From: an uncultured Sphingomonadales bacterium
GTDB lineage: Bacteria; Pseudomonadota; Alphaproteobacteria; Sphingomonadales; Rhodothalassiaceae
NCBI GenBank assembly: GCA_947499155.1
Contig: CANMND010000003.1
Span: forward strand, 310,001 to 374,000
DNA: 64,000 bases
Direction: 5' to 3'
Below, piece by piece: positions 29,279-38,274 of this stretch. The translations under genes and the position numbers were made by a program. Under the pieces are notes generated by a model that was not told the DNA's origin, did not search any database, and saw only the letters and a program-made list of their open reading frames with translations. Each line of letters starts with the position of its first letter. The stretch's first letter is position 1.

Positions 29279-32119
29279 TTATGCCGTTTTCCCGGCTTTC
29301 TGACCTTTGGGAAAAGTACGACGCCGACTTTTGTGACTAAGTGGCAGATCACCCCTTGTCGCCGCCATCAGCTTTTTCTCGATATTGGCAATACGCGCAT
29401 CACCGGTGATTTTTTGCCCTTCCAGATCCCGTACATAAAACACATCCACCGCCCGTTCGCCATAGGTTGCAACATGGGCGGAAAAAACAGACAGGCGCAA
29501 TCGCGAAAGCGCCCGGGTCAGATCATACAAAAGCCCGACCCGGTCTCGTGCATTTACTTCTATCACTGTGGCCCGGCTGCTCGCACGATTATCAATCAGC
29601 ACCATTGGTTCCACCTTGAATACGGCTGTTCGGCGGCGGAAGCCCTGTGCCTGGCCCTTTAAAGTCTCATCTGCTGCCAGCTTGTCCACCACAGCATGTC
29701 GCAGGGCATTTTCGAGATTCACCAGCTTTTCCGGATCGGAAAACGCCTCATTTCCAGTGGTCTGAACCCGGAAATTATCCAGCGCCATTCCGTCATGGGT
29801 GGTGTGAATCTTTGCGTCGACCACAGTGGCACCAGCAACGGCAATCGCACCTGCAAGGCGGGCAAAAAGACCCGGACGGTCACGGGTAAAGATGCTGACG
29901 CTTGTCATGTCCTGAAAGGGTTTGATCTCCGCATGGACGCCCACGTCCAGCCCCTGACTTTCTGTTTCCCGGATCAGTCTGGCGTTGTTTTCATGGGTGT
30001 CACTGTCTTCTGCGATCCAGTAACTGTCCGCCAGGCGCTCCATATGGACCTCGCGGTCTCGCGCTGGCCAGTCCCACAGCCGCTCCGCCAGCATATCCTT
30101 CATCTGTATCACACGTTCGTGGCGGCCTCTAACCACATGGCCTGCAATCAACACCTCTTCCGCCTGATGATATAACTCACGCAAAAGCTGCCCCTTCCAG
30201 CCGTTCCACACCCCCGGCCCCACAGCCCGGATATCAACAACGGTCAAAATCAAAAGCAGCTTCAGACGTTCAGGGCTTTTGACAGTCTCACAAAAATCCA
30301 GAACGGTTTTTCTGTCGGCCAGGTCACGCTTGAACGCCGTCTGGCTCATTAAAAGGTGCCAGCGCACAAGCCAGGCGACAAGGGCGGTTTCTGCCGCGCT
30401 CAATCCCATACGAGGGCAAAGTCGGCGCGCCACCCGCTCGCCGATTTTTGAATGATCGCCACCCCGGCCTTTGGCAATATCATGTAAAAGAACAGCCAGA
30501 TAAAGAGCGCGGCGCGAGATCAGCTTGTGGATGATTTCGGTTGACAGGGGATGGTCTTCTTCCAGTTCACCCCGTTCTATTTGCGCCAACAGACCGATCG
30601 CGTTGATTGTGTGTTCGTCCACTGTGTAGTGATGATACATGTCGTACTGCATCTGGCCCTTGATGCGGCCAAAATCAGGGACAAATTTCCCAAAAACACC
30701 TGCATCATTCATGCGGCGCAGATTAATCTCAGGATGGTCTTTTGATGTGAGGACAGAGAGAAAATCCGCATTTGCCTTCTCATCTGTACGAACACTCTTA
30801 TCGATCAGGCGGAGATTTCGTCTGATATGGCGCAGGGCATCGGGGTGAATGTCCCGGCCTGTTTTGTGGGCCACCGCAAAAATTCCGATCATGCGGCGCG
30901 GGTCATCTACAAACATTTCGGGACGCCGCACAGTCAATCTGTCACCATCAATCCTGAATCCCATCACCGAGCGCCGGGGGCGCAAGGCATCAAGGGACAA
31001 AAGCGGCTTTTTCTCGTGACGTTCTTCCAGTGCTGCACAGACCACACGAGTAAGGTCGCCCACCTGTTGCGCCACCAGAAAATAATGCTTCATGAACCGC
31101 TCGACCCCTGACAGGCCGGGATGGTCACGGTAATTGAGCCGTCTGGCCAGTTCGAGCTGGACATCAAAGGTCAGGCGCTCTTCCGCCCTGCCTGCCAGAA
31201 AGTGCAAGGACACTCGTACTGTCCACAAAAACGCCTCGGCCTTGCGGCACGCCAACAGCTCGTCTTTTTCCAATATGCCTTCCGCCAGAAGATCACGGGG
31301 ACGGCTTGCGTCATATAAAAACTGGGTGAGCCAGAACAGGGTATGAAGATCCCGCAGGCCTCCTTTGCCGTCTTTCAGGTTAGGCTCCACCACATAGCGG
31401 CTGGCCCCCAGGCGTTCATGGCGCTGGTCACGCTCCAGAAGCTTTTTTTCCACAAACCACGGTCCGCGGCCTGCCACCACATCTCGGCGGTAGCGGTGAT
31501 CCAGCTCATCAAAAAGTACATGATCGCCGACCAGAAAGCGCCGCTCCAGCAATGCGGTGACAATGGTTAGGTCTTCAGACAGGGTGACACATTCCAAAGG
31601 CGTACGCACCGAATGCCCCACCTTCAATCCCATGTCCCACAGAATATAAAGCAGATATTCCACGACCTGTTCGTGCCAGCGGGTCATCGGCCCGTGATAC
31701 AAGAACAACAGGTCGAGATCAGAATAAGGCGCAAGCTCGCCCCGCCCAAAGCCGCCGGTCGCAACGAGGGCAAGGCCCCCACCATTCAATTGAGACTTTT
31801 CCTTTTTTGCGGGCCCTGCGATCACATGCCCCGCAATCAGGCTGAAAAGATCCACTATCAGGCGGTCTGTCAAATAACTCAAAGAGGCCGCAATCTGACG
31901 TCCACCTGCGCCCTCTTCTGCATGGCGTCGTCGGATCTCGGAAAATCCACTTTCATAGGCGTCTTTTGCCGTGGCAAGGATGTGTGCCCTGCGACTTCGG
32001 GCATCTTTCTTCCCCACAGCCTCAAGCAGAGCCGTGGCAAACGCTTTCCCGTCTATAATTCGGCGCTTGTTCGGGACATGTACCATGCCGTCTTTCCTTT
32101 TCGCCGCAGCAGGACTCAT
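29279..32119 (-). CDS. glnD: [Protein-PII] uridylyltransferase / uridylyl-removing enzyme
   Basis: GlnD senses glutamine and modifies PII proteins to control nitrogen metabolism. The nucleotidyltransferase motif GGFGRGELAPYSDLDLLF is present. The HD domain contains YHHYTVDEHTINAIG and LLHDIAKGRGGDHSKIG. Two ACT domains follow (SVSIFTRDRPGLFARLAGAI and VIEVNARDRVGLLYDLTRAL). At 946 aa it is full length with all four domains. It lies six bases downstream of mutS. Confidence 0.96.
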   Translation of the reverse strand: MSPAAAKRKDGMVHVPNKRRIIDGKAFATALLEAVGKKDARSRRAHILATAKDAYESGFSEIRRRHAEEGAGGRQIAASLSYLTDRLIVDLFSLIAGHVIAGPAKKEKSQLNGGGLALVATGGFGRGELAPYSDLDLLFLYHGPMTRWHEQVVEYLLYILWDMGLKVGHSVRTPLECVTLSEDLTIVTALLERRFLVGDHVLFDELDHRYRRDVVAGRGPWFVEKKLLERDQRHERLGASRYVVEPNLKDGKGGLRDLHTLFWLTQFLYDASRPRDLLAEGILEKDELLACRKAEAFLWTVRVSLHFLAGRAEERLTFDVQLELARRLNYRDHPGLSGVERFMKHYFLVAQQVGDLTRVVCAALEERHEKKPLLSLDALRPRRSVMGFRIDGDRLTVRRPEMFVDDPRRMIGIFAVAHKTGRDIHPDALRHIRRNLRLIDKSVRTDEKANADFLSVLTSKDHPEINLRRMNDAGVFGKFVPDFGRIKGQMQYDMYHHYTVDEHTINAIGLLAQIERGELEEDHPLSTEIIHKLISRRALYLAVLLHDIAKGRGGDHSKIGERVARRLCPRMGLSAAETALVAWLVRWHLLMSQTAFKRDLADRKTVLDFCETVKSPERLKLLLILTVVDIRAVGPGVWNGWKGQLLRELYHQAEEVLIAGHVVRGRHERVIQMKDMLAERLWDWPARDREVHMERLADSYWIAEDSDTHENNARLIRETESQGLDVGVHAEIKPFQDMTSVSIFTRDRPGLFARLAGAIAVAGATVVDAKIHTTHDGMALDNFRVQTTGNEAFSDPEKLVNLENALRHAVVDKLAADETLKGQAQGFRRRTAVFKVEPMVLIDNRASSRATVIEVNARDRVGLLYDLTRALSRLRLSVFSAHVATYGERAVDVFYVRDLEGQKITGDARIANIEKKLMAATRGDLPLSHKSRRRTFPKGQKAGKTA

Positions 32120-32124
32120 GGAAA

Positions 32125-34830
32125 TTACTGTGGATCTTTTAGAATATCTTTCAAACGATAAATCAGGTCATGGGCCTGTTTTGGGCTAAGATCGTCCGGC
32201 ACAACCTCTTCAAGCGCCTGTAAAAGCGCTGTGGCAATGGGATTTTCGTCCGTCTTTTCTTCAGTCTTTGCCCCACCCTGAGAGGCAAACAAAGGCAAAT
32301 CGTCAATGATGGCACGGGTCCGTTCGCCGTGACCGCTTTGTTCCAGTTCCGCCAGAACCTTTTGCGCACGGGTGATCACCGGGTCCGGCAGTCCGGCAAG
32401 GCGGGCCACCTGAATACCATAGGACCGGTCCGCAGAGCCGGGCACCACTTCATGCAGGAAAACCACATCATTTTGCCACTCCTTCACCCGCATGGAATGA
32501 AGGGACAGACTGGCAAGGCGTTCCTTCAAGACTGACAATTCATGATAATGGGTGGCAAAAAGCGCCCGCGCCCGGTTCACGTCATGAAGATGTTCAACGG
32601 TCGCCCACGCAATGGAGAGACCATCAAATGTTGCGGTCCCGCGTCCGATTTCGTCCAGAATGACCAAAGACCGGTCTGTGGCCTGATTAAGGATGGCTGC
32701 GGTTTCCACCATTTCCACCATGAAGGTGGAGCGGCCATGGGCAAGATCATCTGATGCGCCAACCCGGCTGAACAGGCGGTCCACAATACCGATTTCAGCA
32801 CTGTCAGCCGGCACATGGCTGCCCGCCTGCGCCAATATGGCAATCAGGGCGTTCTGGCGCAGGAAGGTGGATTTCCCTGCCATATTGGGTCCCGTCACAA
32901 GCCACAATCGGCGTTCCGCACCAAGATCACAGGCATTGGCGATAAATGTGCCTCTGTCTTGCGCCTTCAGGGACGCTTCCACCACCGGATGGCGCCCGCC
33001 CTTGATGGCAAACCGGCAATCATCTGTCATGGTCGGCCGGGTCCAGCGTTCGGTCACTGACAATTCAGCAAGCGCCGCAGAGACATCAAACACCGCAAGT
33101 GCTTGTGCCGTATCACTTAAGGCCTGCCAATGGTCCGCCACCAGCGCGACAAAGCGGGTGAAAATCTCTTGCTCCATGGCCAGCGCCCGCTCACCAGCCT
33201 GGGAGATTTTCATTGCCAGCTCCCCCAGTTCAGCCGTTGTGAAGCGCACGCTGTTGGCTAGGGTCTGGCGGTGGATAAAGCGGTCAGACAAGGGCGGACA
33301 CATTAAGGCGTCCGCATGCCTCGCCGACACATCAATATGATAACCCAGAACATTGTTATGCTTGATCTTGAGGGCTGTTATGCCGGTTTCTTCGCGATAG
33401 TCCCGCTCCAGCCCCGCGATCAGGCGGCGGCTTTCATCACGCAACATGCGGGTTTCATCAAGGGATGCGTCATAGCCACGGGCAACAAAGCCACCGTCAC
33501 GCAACAGGGCAGGTGGCTCAGGCACAAGCGCACACGCCAACTCCTCGATCAATGCCTGATGGCCACCCAGTGCCTGCCACGGTGCCTCTAGCGCCGCTGG
33601 CCGGGGGCTTAAGCCGGTATCGTCATACATCCGCGCCTTAAGGTCGGCTGCGGCATGAAGGGCGTCCCTTATGGCAGACAGGTCACGAGGGGTCCCGCGT
33701 CCGATGGTCAGCCGCGACATGGCCCGCTCCAGATCGGGTACCCGGCGCAGGCACTGCCGGACATCGGCACGCAAGGCACCATGATCAACAAACCACGATA
33801 CCGCATCCAGTCGCGCGTCAATCTCGGCGCAATCGGTGAGAGGTGCCGTCAGTCGAACGCCAAGAGCGCGGGCACCTGCCCCTGTCACCGTACGGTCGAT
33901 TGTCGCGAGAAGACTGCCTTTGGTCTCACCGCCAAGGGTGCGGGTCAGTTCCAGATTACGTCTGGTTGCCGCATCAATCAGCATCACCGCCCCGCGCGCC
34001 CGCTGCCGGGGCGGCATGAAGGGCGGCATGCGGCCTTTTTGCGTCTCTTCCAGATAGCCAAGGACGCCATCACAGGCCGCAAGCTCGGCCCGGCTAAAGG
34101 CACCAAAGCCATCCAGCGTCCCGACACCGAACAGAGCTTTAAGCCGCTCCGCGCCTCCCTGGCTGCTGGCGGCTGCCGGGCCCAGATATGTGAGGACCGG
34201 CAGATGATCCTCCAGCACGGCACGGATAGCGTCATCCGTCTCTACCTGTTCGGTTACCAGAAGTTCACCGGGCGACAATTGGGCAAGGTCTGCGCCAAGA
34301 ACGTCGGGATTGGTCACCATGGTCATCAGTTCACCGGTGGACATGTCCGCCCAGGCCAGCGCCAGCGACCCCGCCGCACTGACAAGGGCCACCAGAAAAT
34401 TATGGCGTCTGGCATCAAGCAGGGTGTCTTCTGTCAGCGTCCCCGGCGTCACAAGGCGGACAACTTCGCGCCGGACCACGGATTTGGAGCCGCGCTTTTT
34501 CGCCTCTGCCGGATCTTCGGTCTGTTCGGCAACCGCCACCCGAAAGCCTGCCTTGATCAAACGCGCCAGATAGGTGTCCGCCGCATGAATCGGAACCCCG
34601 GCCATGGGGATATCGGCGCCATCATACTGGCCCCGTTTGGTCAGCGTGATATCCAGCGCCTCCGCCGCTTTCACCGCGTCGTCAAAAAACAGCTCGTAGA
34701 AATCCCCCATGCGGTAAAACAGCAAGCAATCGGCATGTTCAGCCTTGATCGCCAGATATTGCGCCATCATCGGCGTGACGGCGTCTTTTATTGCGGTATC
34801 TTTTGTGGGAGCGGTAGCCGGTCGGGACAT
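32125..34830 (-). CDS. mutS: DNA mismatch repair protein MutS
   Basis: A 901-aa MutS. The mismatch-probing F-x-E is F44-Y45-E46 in [10 protein letters not shown]. Walker A is [14 protein letters not shown], and the Walker B/switch region is [19 protein letters not shown], followed by FATHYHEL. It recognises mispairs and recruits MutL. It is the last gene of the conserved block before the repeat zone and CRISPR locus, and its start (34830) faces that zone. Confidence 0.97.
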   Translation of the reverse strand: MSRPATAPTKDTAIKDAVTPMMAQYLAIKAEHADCLLFYRMGDFYELFFDDAVKAAEALDITLTKRGQYDGADIPMAGVPIHAADTYLARLIKAGFRVAVAEQTEDPAEAKKRGSKSVVRREVVRLVTPGTLTEDTLLDARRHNFLVALVSAAGSLALAWADMSTGELMTMVTNPDVLGADLAQLSPGELLVTEQVETDDAIRAVLEDHLPVLTYLGPAAASSQGGAERLKALFGVGTLDGFGAFSRAELAACDGVLGYLEETQKGRMPPFMPPRQRARGAVMLIDAATRRNLELTRTLGGETKGSLLATIDRTVTGAGARALGVRLTAPLTDCAEIDARLDAVSWFVDHGALRADVRQCLRRVPDLERAMSRLTIGRGTPRDLSAIRDALHAAADLKARMYDDTGLSPRPAALEAPWQALGGHQALIEELACALVPEPPALLRDGGFVARGYDASLDETRMLRDESRRLIAGLERDYREETGITALKIKHNNVLGYHIDVSARHADALMCPPLSDRFIHRQTLANSVRFTTAELGELAMKISQAGERALAMEQEIFTRFVALVADHWQALSDTAQALAVFDVSAALAELSVTERWTRPTMTDDCRFAIKGGRHPVVEASLKAQDRGTFIANACDLGAERRLWLVTGPNMAGKSTFLRQNALIAILAQAGSHVPADSAEIGIVDRLFSRVGASDDLAHGRSTFMVEMVETAAILNQATDRSLVILDEIGRGTATFDGLSIAWATVEHLHDVNRARALFATHYHELSVLKERLASLSLHSMRVKEWQNDVVFLHEVVPGSADRSYGIQVARLAGLPDPVITRAQKVLAELEQSGHGERTRAIIDDLPLFASQGGAKTEEKTDENPIATALLQALEEVVPDDLSPKQAHDLIYRLKDILKDPQ

Positions 34831-35379
34831 TATGCGCGTGTCTCAGATCAGGGTTGGTATCCAATATCAGACGAACCGCCCTTTTAGCACCCCACTCCCA
34901 CCCACACCAGAGCAGGGTCATTCACAGCGTCAAACAACCGCCCAAATCAACTGCGTCACATCCCAAGCCGTCGCCTGTCACACCCCGACTCAATAACCCG
35001 TCATTCCCCAGCCCCACGCAGTCAGTTGCCGACGTCAAACTCTCTCGTCATTTCCCAATCCAACCCTGTCATTTCCCGACGTCAAATTCTCTCGTCATTC
35101 CCCGGCTTGACCGGGGAATCCATCTGCTCGTCTCCTCAGGCAGGGATGCGGACGAATGGATCCCCCGATCAAGTCGTGGGATGACGGGGAAGGAGTCGTG
35201 GGATGACGGGGAAGGAGTCGCAGGGTGACAGGGACGGGGTTGTGGGATGACGGGGAAGGAGTCTCAGGGTGACAGGGGCGGGGTTGTGGGATGACGGGGA
35301 AGGAGTCGTGGGATGGCAGAACGGGGTTGTGGGACGATGGGGGCGGGGTCGTGGGAGGTCACTGAAAACGGCTCAAAGT
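34831..35379. repeat. Noncoding zone with hairpin element and tandem G-rich repeats
   Basis: This gap has no convincing gene. 34900-35090 contains loosely repeated GTCATTCCC/GTCA-type words. 35092-35191 is a hairpin-type element: arm CCCCGGCTTGACCGGGGAAT near its left end and a related arm (GATCAAGTCGTGGGATGACG) near its right end. From about 35173 to 35358 the right-arm word is tandemly repeated with variations (GTGGGATGACGGGGAAGGAG and similar) every 20-30 bp. A second copy of the element lies at 41514-41640. The zone ends about 20 bp before the first CRISPR repeat. Confidence 0.8.
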
Positions 35380-35613
35380 GGTCACGGCACTCCTCAAAAT
35401 CGAAGTGCCGCAACCCCGACCTGACCGGAGATTGTACTGGCCTGCGGTCACGGCACTCTTCAAAATCGAAGTGCCGCAACCTGGAGCTACAAATTGACAA
35501 TCATTGAAGGTGGTCACGGCACTCTTCAAAATCGAAGTGCCGCAACCCAATGCCGATTATTTATTTGACGCCATTCAGGTCACGGCACTCCTCAAAATCG
35601 AAGTGCCGCAACC
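35380..35613 (-). CRISPR. CRISPR array, four 36-nt repeats and three 30-nt spacers, type VI-B-like repeat
   Basis: Repeats are at 35380-35415, 35446-35481, 35512-35547 and 35578-35613; spacers are at 35416-35445, 35482-35511 and 35548-35577. The period is exactly 66 bp. The repeats are identical except for one base (C in the outer two, T in the inner two, at 35393, 35459, 35525 and 35591). The three spacers are unrelated to each other. On the minus strand each repeat starts GGTTGCGG and ends GTGACC, and positions 1-14 pair with 23-36 around an 8-nt loop GATTTTGA (11 Watson-Crick and 3 G-U pairs). On the plus strand those G-U pairs become A-C mismatches, which supports minus-strand transcription. 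The GTTG start and TTTTGAGG centre resemble Cas13b repeats as I recall them. The array begins 49 bp after the stop of the adjacent gene. Confidence 0.93.
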
Positions 35614-35662
35614 AGGACCATTGTTATGCAATTGATTTAACTGCAACAATGACCCCTTGGAC

Positions 35663-37156
35663 TTACAAAAAAGCCGCATTTCCTGTCGCATTTTCTGGTG
35701 AATTTGTCAATTTTTTTCGCCTTTCAGGCCCGGATTTGCCTGACCGGCTCGCCCTGAATGCCTGATCCAGTTCCCGTCGCCAGCCTGCCACCAGTGCCTT
35801 CACCCGCACCCGCCTGTCGATGGTCCAATGGGCAGATTCAAGATATGTCGCACGCGCGCTCTTCGTCCAGCGCCGCACCACATGGGGTGGCTGGTTCTGC
35901 AATTGACCATCCACTGTGGGTATGGCGAAACTGAAATTCTGTTTGCCGAACATAGTTTGCAGATCGCTGTAGAGATCACCAATCAGGGCGTTTGGGTCGC
36001 CATGGAATTTAACAACATGGTCAGCCTTCAATCCTGCAAACACTTCGGTAAGCACGTCTTCCACCGGAATTGCTCCCTGATCGTCCTTAAGGGCAAAAAA
36101 CGGTTCATTGTGGGATATGCCGTTAAAAATCTGCCGTAACCGGCCCTTCATGCCCACAGCCTTGCGCTCTCTTGTCGTTAACGCCTTTTCTGCCACATCC
36201 AACAGGTGGAACGCACGCCGCAGGCGTTCGTTCACCCGCATCATCACATCATAAACCGCTTCGATTTCCCATTCAAAGTGGAGCGCTTTCCGATGGTCGG
36301 GAAACGTCTGTTCCAAGGCCTGCTCAAGCGCCCCCATCGTCGCCTTGCCCATAAAGGAATAGCGTATTTTAAAATTGTGATAATTATAACGCGGCCAGAC
36401 ACCTGTGGGATAAAAGCTGTCGTACTTAGCCATCCAGGATTCTTTACTGCGCTCCTTGCCCTGCCGCTCATTTTTGCCAAGTGCCTTGCGTGATCCATGA
36501 TCACTATAGAGACGCTCTGTTTCCTCGCGCCTCAACCGCCTGCCATGGGAGAGGACACCCCGGACAGCGGCAGGATCGCTTGATGCATCCGACACTGTGT
36601 TGCGCCGCCTATGGCGGGTGATCGCTCCCTGAAAATGCTGGTGCAGTTTTGGTAACAGGAACAGGCCAAGACTGTGGACGACAGCTCTGTCCGCAACCTT
36701 GCGAAGTTTATCCTTCTGCTTTTCCCAATACTTCAGGAAATGCCGCTTGTTCTTCAGCCCGTCAAGATGATCACAAAATTCGGAAAAGCGCAGCGGGATG
36801 GCATGTGTGTGGCGCAAGCGATATTCAAATCGCTTTTTCTGGCTGTCTGGCAAACCATCCCTTAAAAACTGAATGAAATCCTCTTTGAAACAATCCAGAT
36901 GGCCGGACCTGATTACGCCATTTGAAGGAACAAGGGACTGCAACAACTGCTTGTCCATCCCCTTTTTGGGATTTATTTGCTTCAACGCAGCGTCATAGGC
37001 CACCACCGCTTCATAAAGCTTTTTTAGCTGACCATTGCCGTTGCGGAAAACTTCCCAAAAAATCGACGCGCAATATCTGTTCACCAAATGCAGATAGGTC
37101 AGATACTCCGCCCGAAATTGCGGATCGTGCTCAAGATCAGAAAAATCAATGGACAC
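35663..37156 (-). CDS. Candidate compact Cas13-like (HEPN) CRISPR effector
   Basis: The gene encodes a basic 497-aa protein from a GTG start; the codon two before it is a stop, so the start cannot move further up. The C-terminal half has the layout of a HEPN domain: helix FEWEIEAVYDVMMRVNERL (294-312), helix AFHLLDVAEKALTTRERKA (315-333), then RLRQIFNGISHNEPFF (339-354). The last matches the HEPN helix (R)N-x3-H-N of Cas13 C-terminal domains, except that the expected Arg is Phe344; N345 and H349 are kept. A second R-x4-H is R199-H204 (VRGVLSHGRRL), followed by a Lys/Arg-rich linker (207-240). The N-terminal 180 residues look all-helical with no recognised domain. No RuvC, HNH, transposase or membrane segment is seen. 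The CRISPR array follows 49 bp downstream on the same strand, and no cas1, cas2 or other cas gene is near. Cas13 proteins are usually 775-1250 aa; only the compact Cas13an clade, as I remember it, is this small. An Abi-type HEPN protein beside an unrelated array is the main alternative. Confidence 0.7.
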   Translation of the reverse strand: MSIDFSDLEHDPQFRAEYLTYLHLVNRYCASIFWEVFRNGNGQLKKLYEAVVAYDAALKQINPKKGMDKQLLQSLVPSNGVIRSGHLDCFKEDFIQFLRDGLPDSQKKRFEYRLRHTHAIPLRFSEFCDHLDGLKNKRHFLKYWEKQKDKLRKVADRAVVHSLGLFLLPKLHQHFQGAITRHRRRNTVSDASSDPAAVRGVLSHGRRLRREETERLYSDHGSRKALGKNERQGKERSKESWMAKYDSFYPTGVWPRYNYHNFKIRYSFMGKATMGALEQALEQTFPDHRKALHFEWEIEAVYDVMMRVNERLRRAFHLLDVAEKALTTRERKAVGMKGRLRQIFNGISHNEPFFALKDDQGAIPVEDVLTEVFAGLKADHVVKFHGDPNALIGDLYSDLQTMFGKQNFSFAIPTVDGQLQNQPPHVVRRWTKSARATYLESAHWTIDRRVRVKALVAGWRRELDQAFRASRSGKSGPERRKKLTNSPENATGNAAFL

Positions 37157-37196
37157 GATTCACCACCCCCCCCCACAGGCCTACGGAGAGAGGTAA

Positions 37197-37224
37197 AATA
37201 TAGTACTCTTCTCGCAATAGGCAA
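37197..37224 (-). promoter_or_regulatory. Candidate promoter of the effector gene
   Basis: On the minus strand TTGCCT (37224-37219) is followed after 16 bases by TATATT (37202-37197). The expected transcript starts near 37190. It would contain a run of nine G (C run at 37166-37174 on the plus strand) nine bases before the GTG start codon. Confidence 0.5.
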
Positions 37225-37254
37225 GTCAGGTGGCGTCTGCAGTCTGCAGGCTGC

Positions 37255-38148
37255 TCAGCTCTTGGCGATGGCGTCTGTTGAAGTTTCGGGGTCGTTGTCG
37301 GCGCCGGGTGTACCGAAGCGCTGGGAATAGCGTTTGGTGACGCGTTCCACCGGCAGCAGGATGAAGACATCTGTCGTGCCGAACTGATGATCCACCACAG
37401 CCCCGTCGCCAATGAAGCAGCCGAGCCTTAAATACCCCTTGATCAGGGGTGGCAGGGCACGACGGGCCAGACGCACATCAATATCTTCACGGGGCATCAT
37501 GTTCATTTCGACAAAACGGTCCGGCACGGCGCGGACCATGAAATCATCGGGGCACAGATGCTCGTGATACAGATAGGCCAATGGCTGTTTTAAGGTTTCA
37601 GGGTCGATGCCAGGCAGGGACGCACAACCAAACATATAGGCAATGGAATGCTGTGCCAGATAGCCTGCGATTCCCTTCCACAAAAGACTGATGGTTGAAT
37701 TAGTGCGGTAATCGCGGTGAACGCAAGACCGCCCCAGTTCCAGCAACTGGCCGCCCTTGCCCATATGGGCCTTGAAGCCCGAGCCCATCAATGGCTCCAA
37801 ATCATATTCCTGCGCTGAATAAAAACCGCCATGACGTTCAGCCACCGCCTGCCGCAACAATCTGTATGTGCCGACCACCTGCTGGCCATAGGGACGGGAA
37901 TGGTCGATCACCAGCAAATGATCACACAAGGGATCATAGGCATCCATATCGCGCCGTTCACGCCGCGTCTGGGCGCTGGGGGCTGCCGACATTTCCTCGT
38001 AGAAAATGCGGTAACGCAGGCGCTGCGCCTCAATTACTTCGTCTTCACCCCGCGAGCAACGGACCTCAAGCGGGCCGGATCGCGCGTAATAATCTGCATT
38101 TGCCAGCGTCTGTGCCACAACAACTTTATCTTTTCCGGAATAATCCAT
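37255..38148 (-). CDS. olsB: OlsB-like ornithine-acyl-ACP N-acyltransferase
   Basis: A 297-aa acyltransferase of the Acetyltransf_5 (GNAT-like) family. Motifs include EAQRLRYRIFYEEMSA, GTYRLLRQAVAER, LLELGRSCVHRDYRT and FGCASLPGIDPETL. In alphaproteobacteria OlsB makes lyso-ornithine lipid from ornithine and 3-hydroxyacyl-ACP. The O-acyltransferase OlsA is usually nearby; plsC at 19471 is far away and belongs to another unit. It lies upstream of the CRISPR locus on the same strand. Confidence 0.85.
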   Translation of the reverse strand: MDYSGKDKVVVAQTLANADYYARSGPLEVRCSRGEDEVIEAQRLRYRIFYEEMSAAPSAQTRRERRDMDAYDPLCDHLLVIDHSRPYGQQVVGTYRLLRQAVAERHGGFYSAQEYDLEPLMGSGFKAHMGKGGQLLELGRSCVHRDYRTNSTISLLWKGIAGYLAQHSIAYMFGCASLPGIDPETLKQPLAYLYHEHLCPDDFMVRAVPDRFVEMNMMPREDIDVRLARRALPPLIKGYLRLGCFIGDGAVVDHQFGTTDVFILLPVERVTKRYSQRFGTPGADNDPETSTDAIAKS

Positions 38149-38274
38149 AGTGCGCTTCTATGCCCTTAATGAGACAGGTTCATGACAATCCGCACAGCGT
38201 CTCACGCGAAATCAGACGCGTCAGTGTGACCGTTTGCGATACCGATCTCAACCAATAATCGAAAAGCGTTCCCG

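Noticed and set aside
35173-35358. Tandem GTGGGATGACGGGG-type repeats as a second CRISPR array
   Set aside because: Period is irregular (about 20-30 bp), copies diverge, and there are no spacers of constant length.
35619-35651. CATTGTT...AACAATG dyad between effector stop and array as an intrinsic terminator
   Set aside because: Seven base pairs with a 19-base loop and no T tract; it could be a leader feature but does not support termination.
35663-35783. Residues R38-N39-x3-Q43 (RNGNGQ) near the effector N-terminus as a second, half-degenerate HEPN motif
   Set aside because: The coordinates given are only the gene's 3' end for reference; the motif itself lies near 37045. The Gly-rich stretch looks like a loop and lacks the His, so it is not good evidence for a HEPN helix.
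36172-36493. Plus-strand open frames inside the effector gene as an accessory cas or anti-CRISPR gene
   Set aside because: No recognisable motif or ribosome-binding site, and they mirror the effector reading frame.
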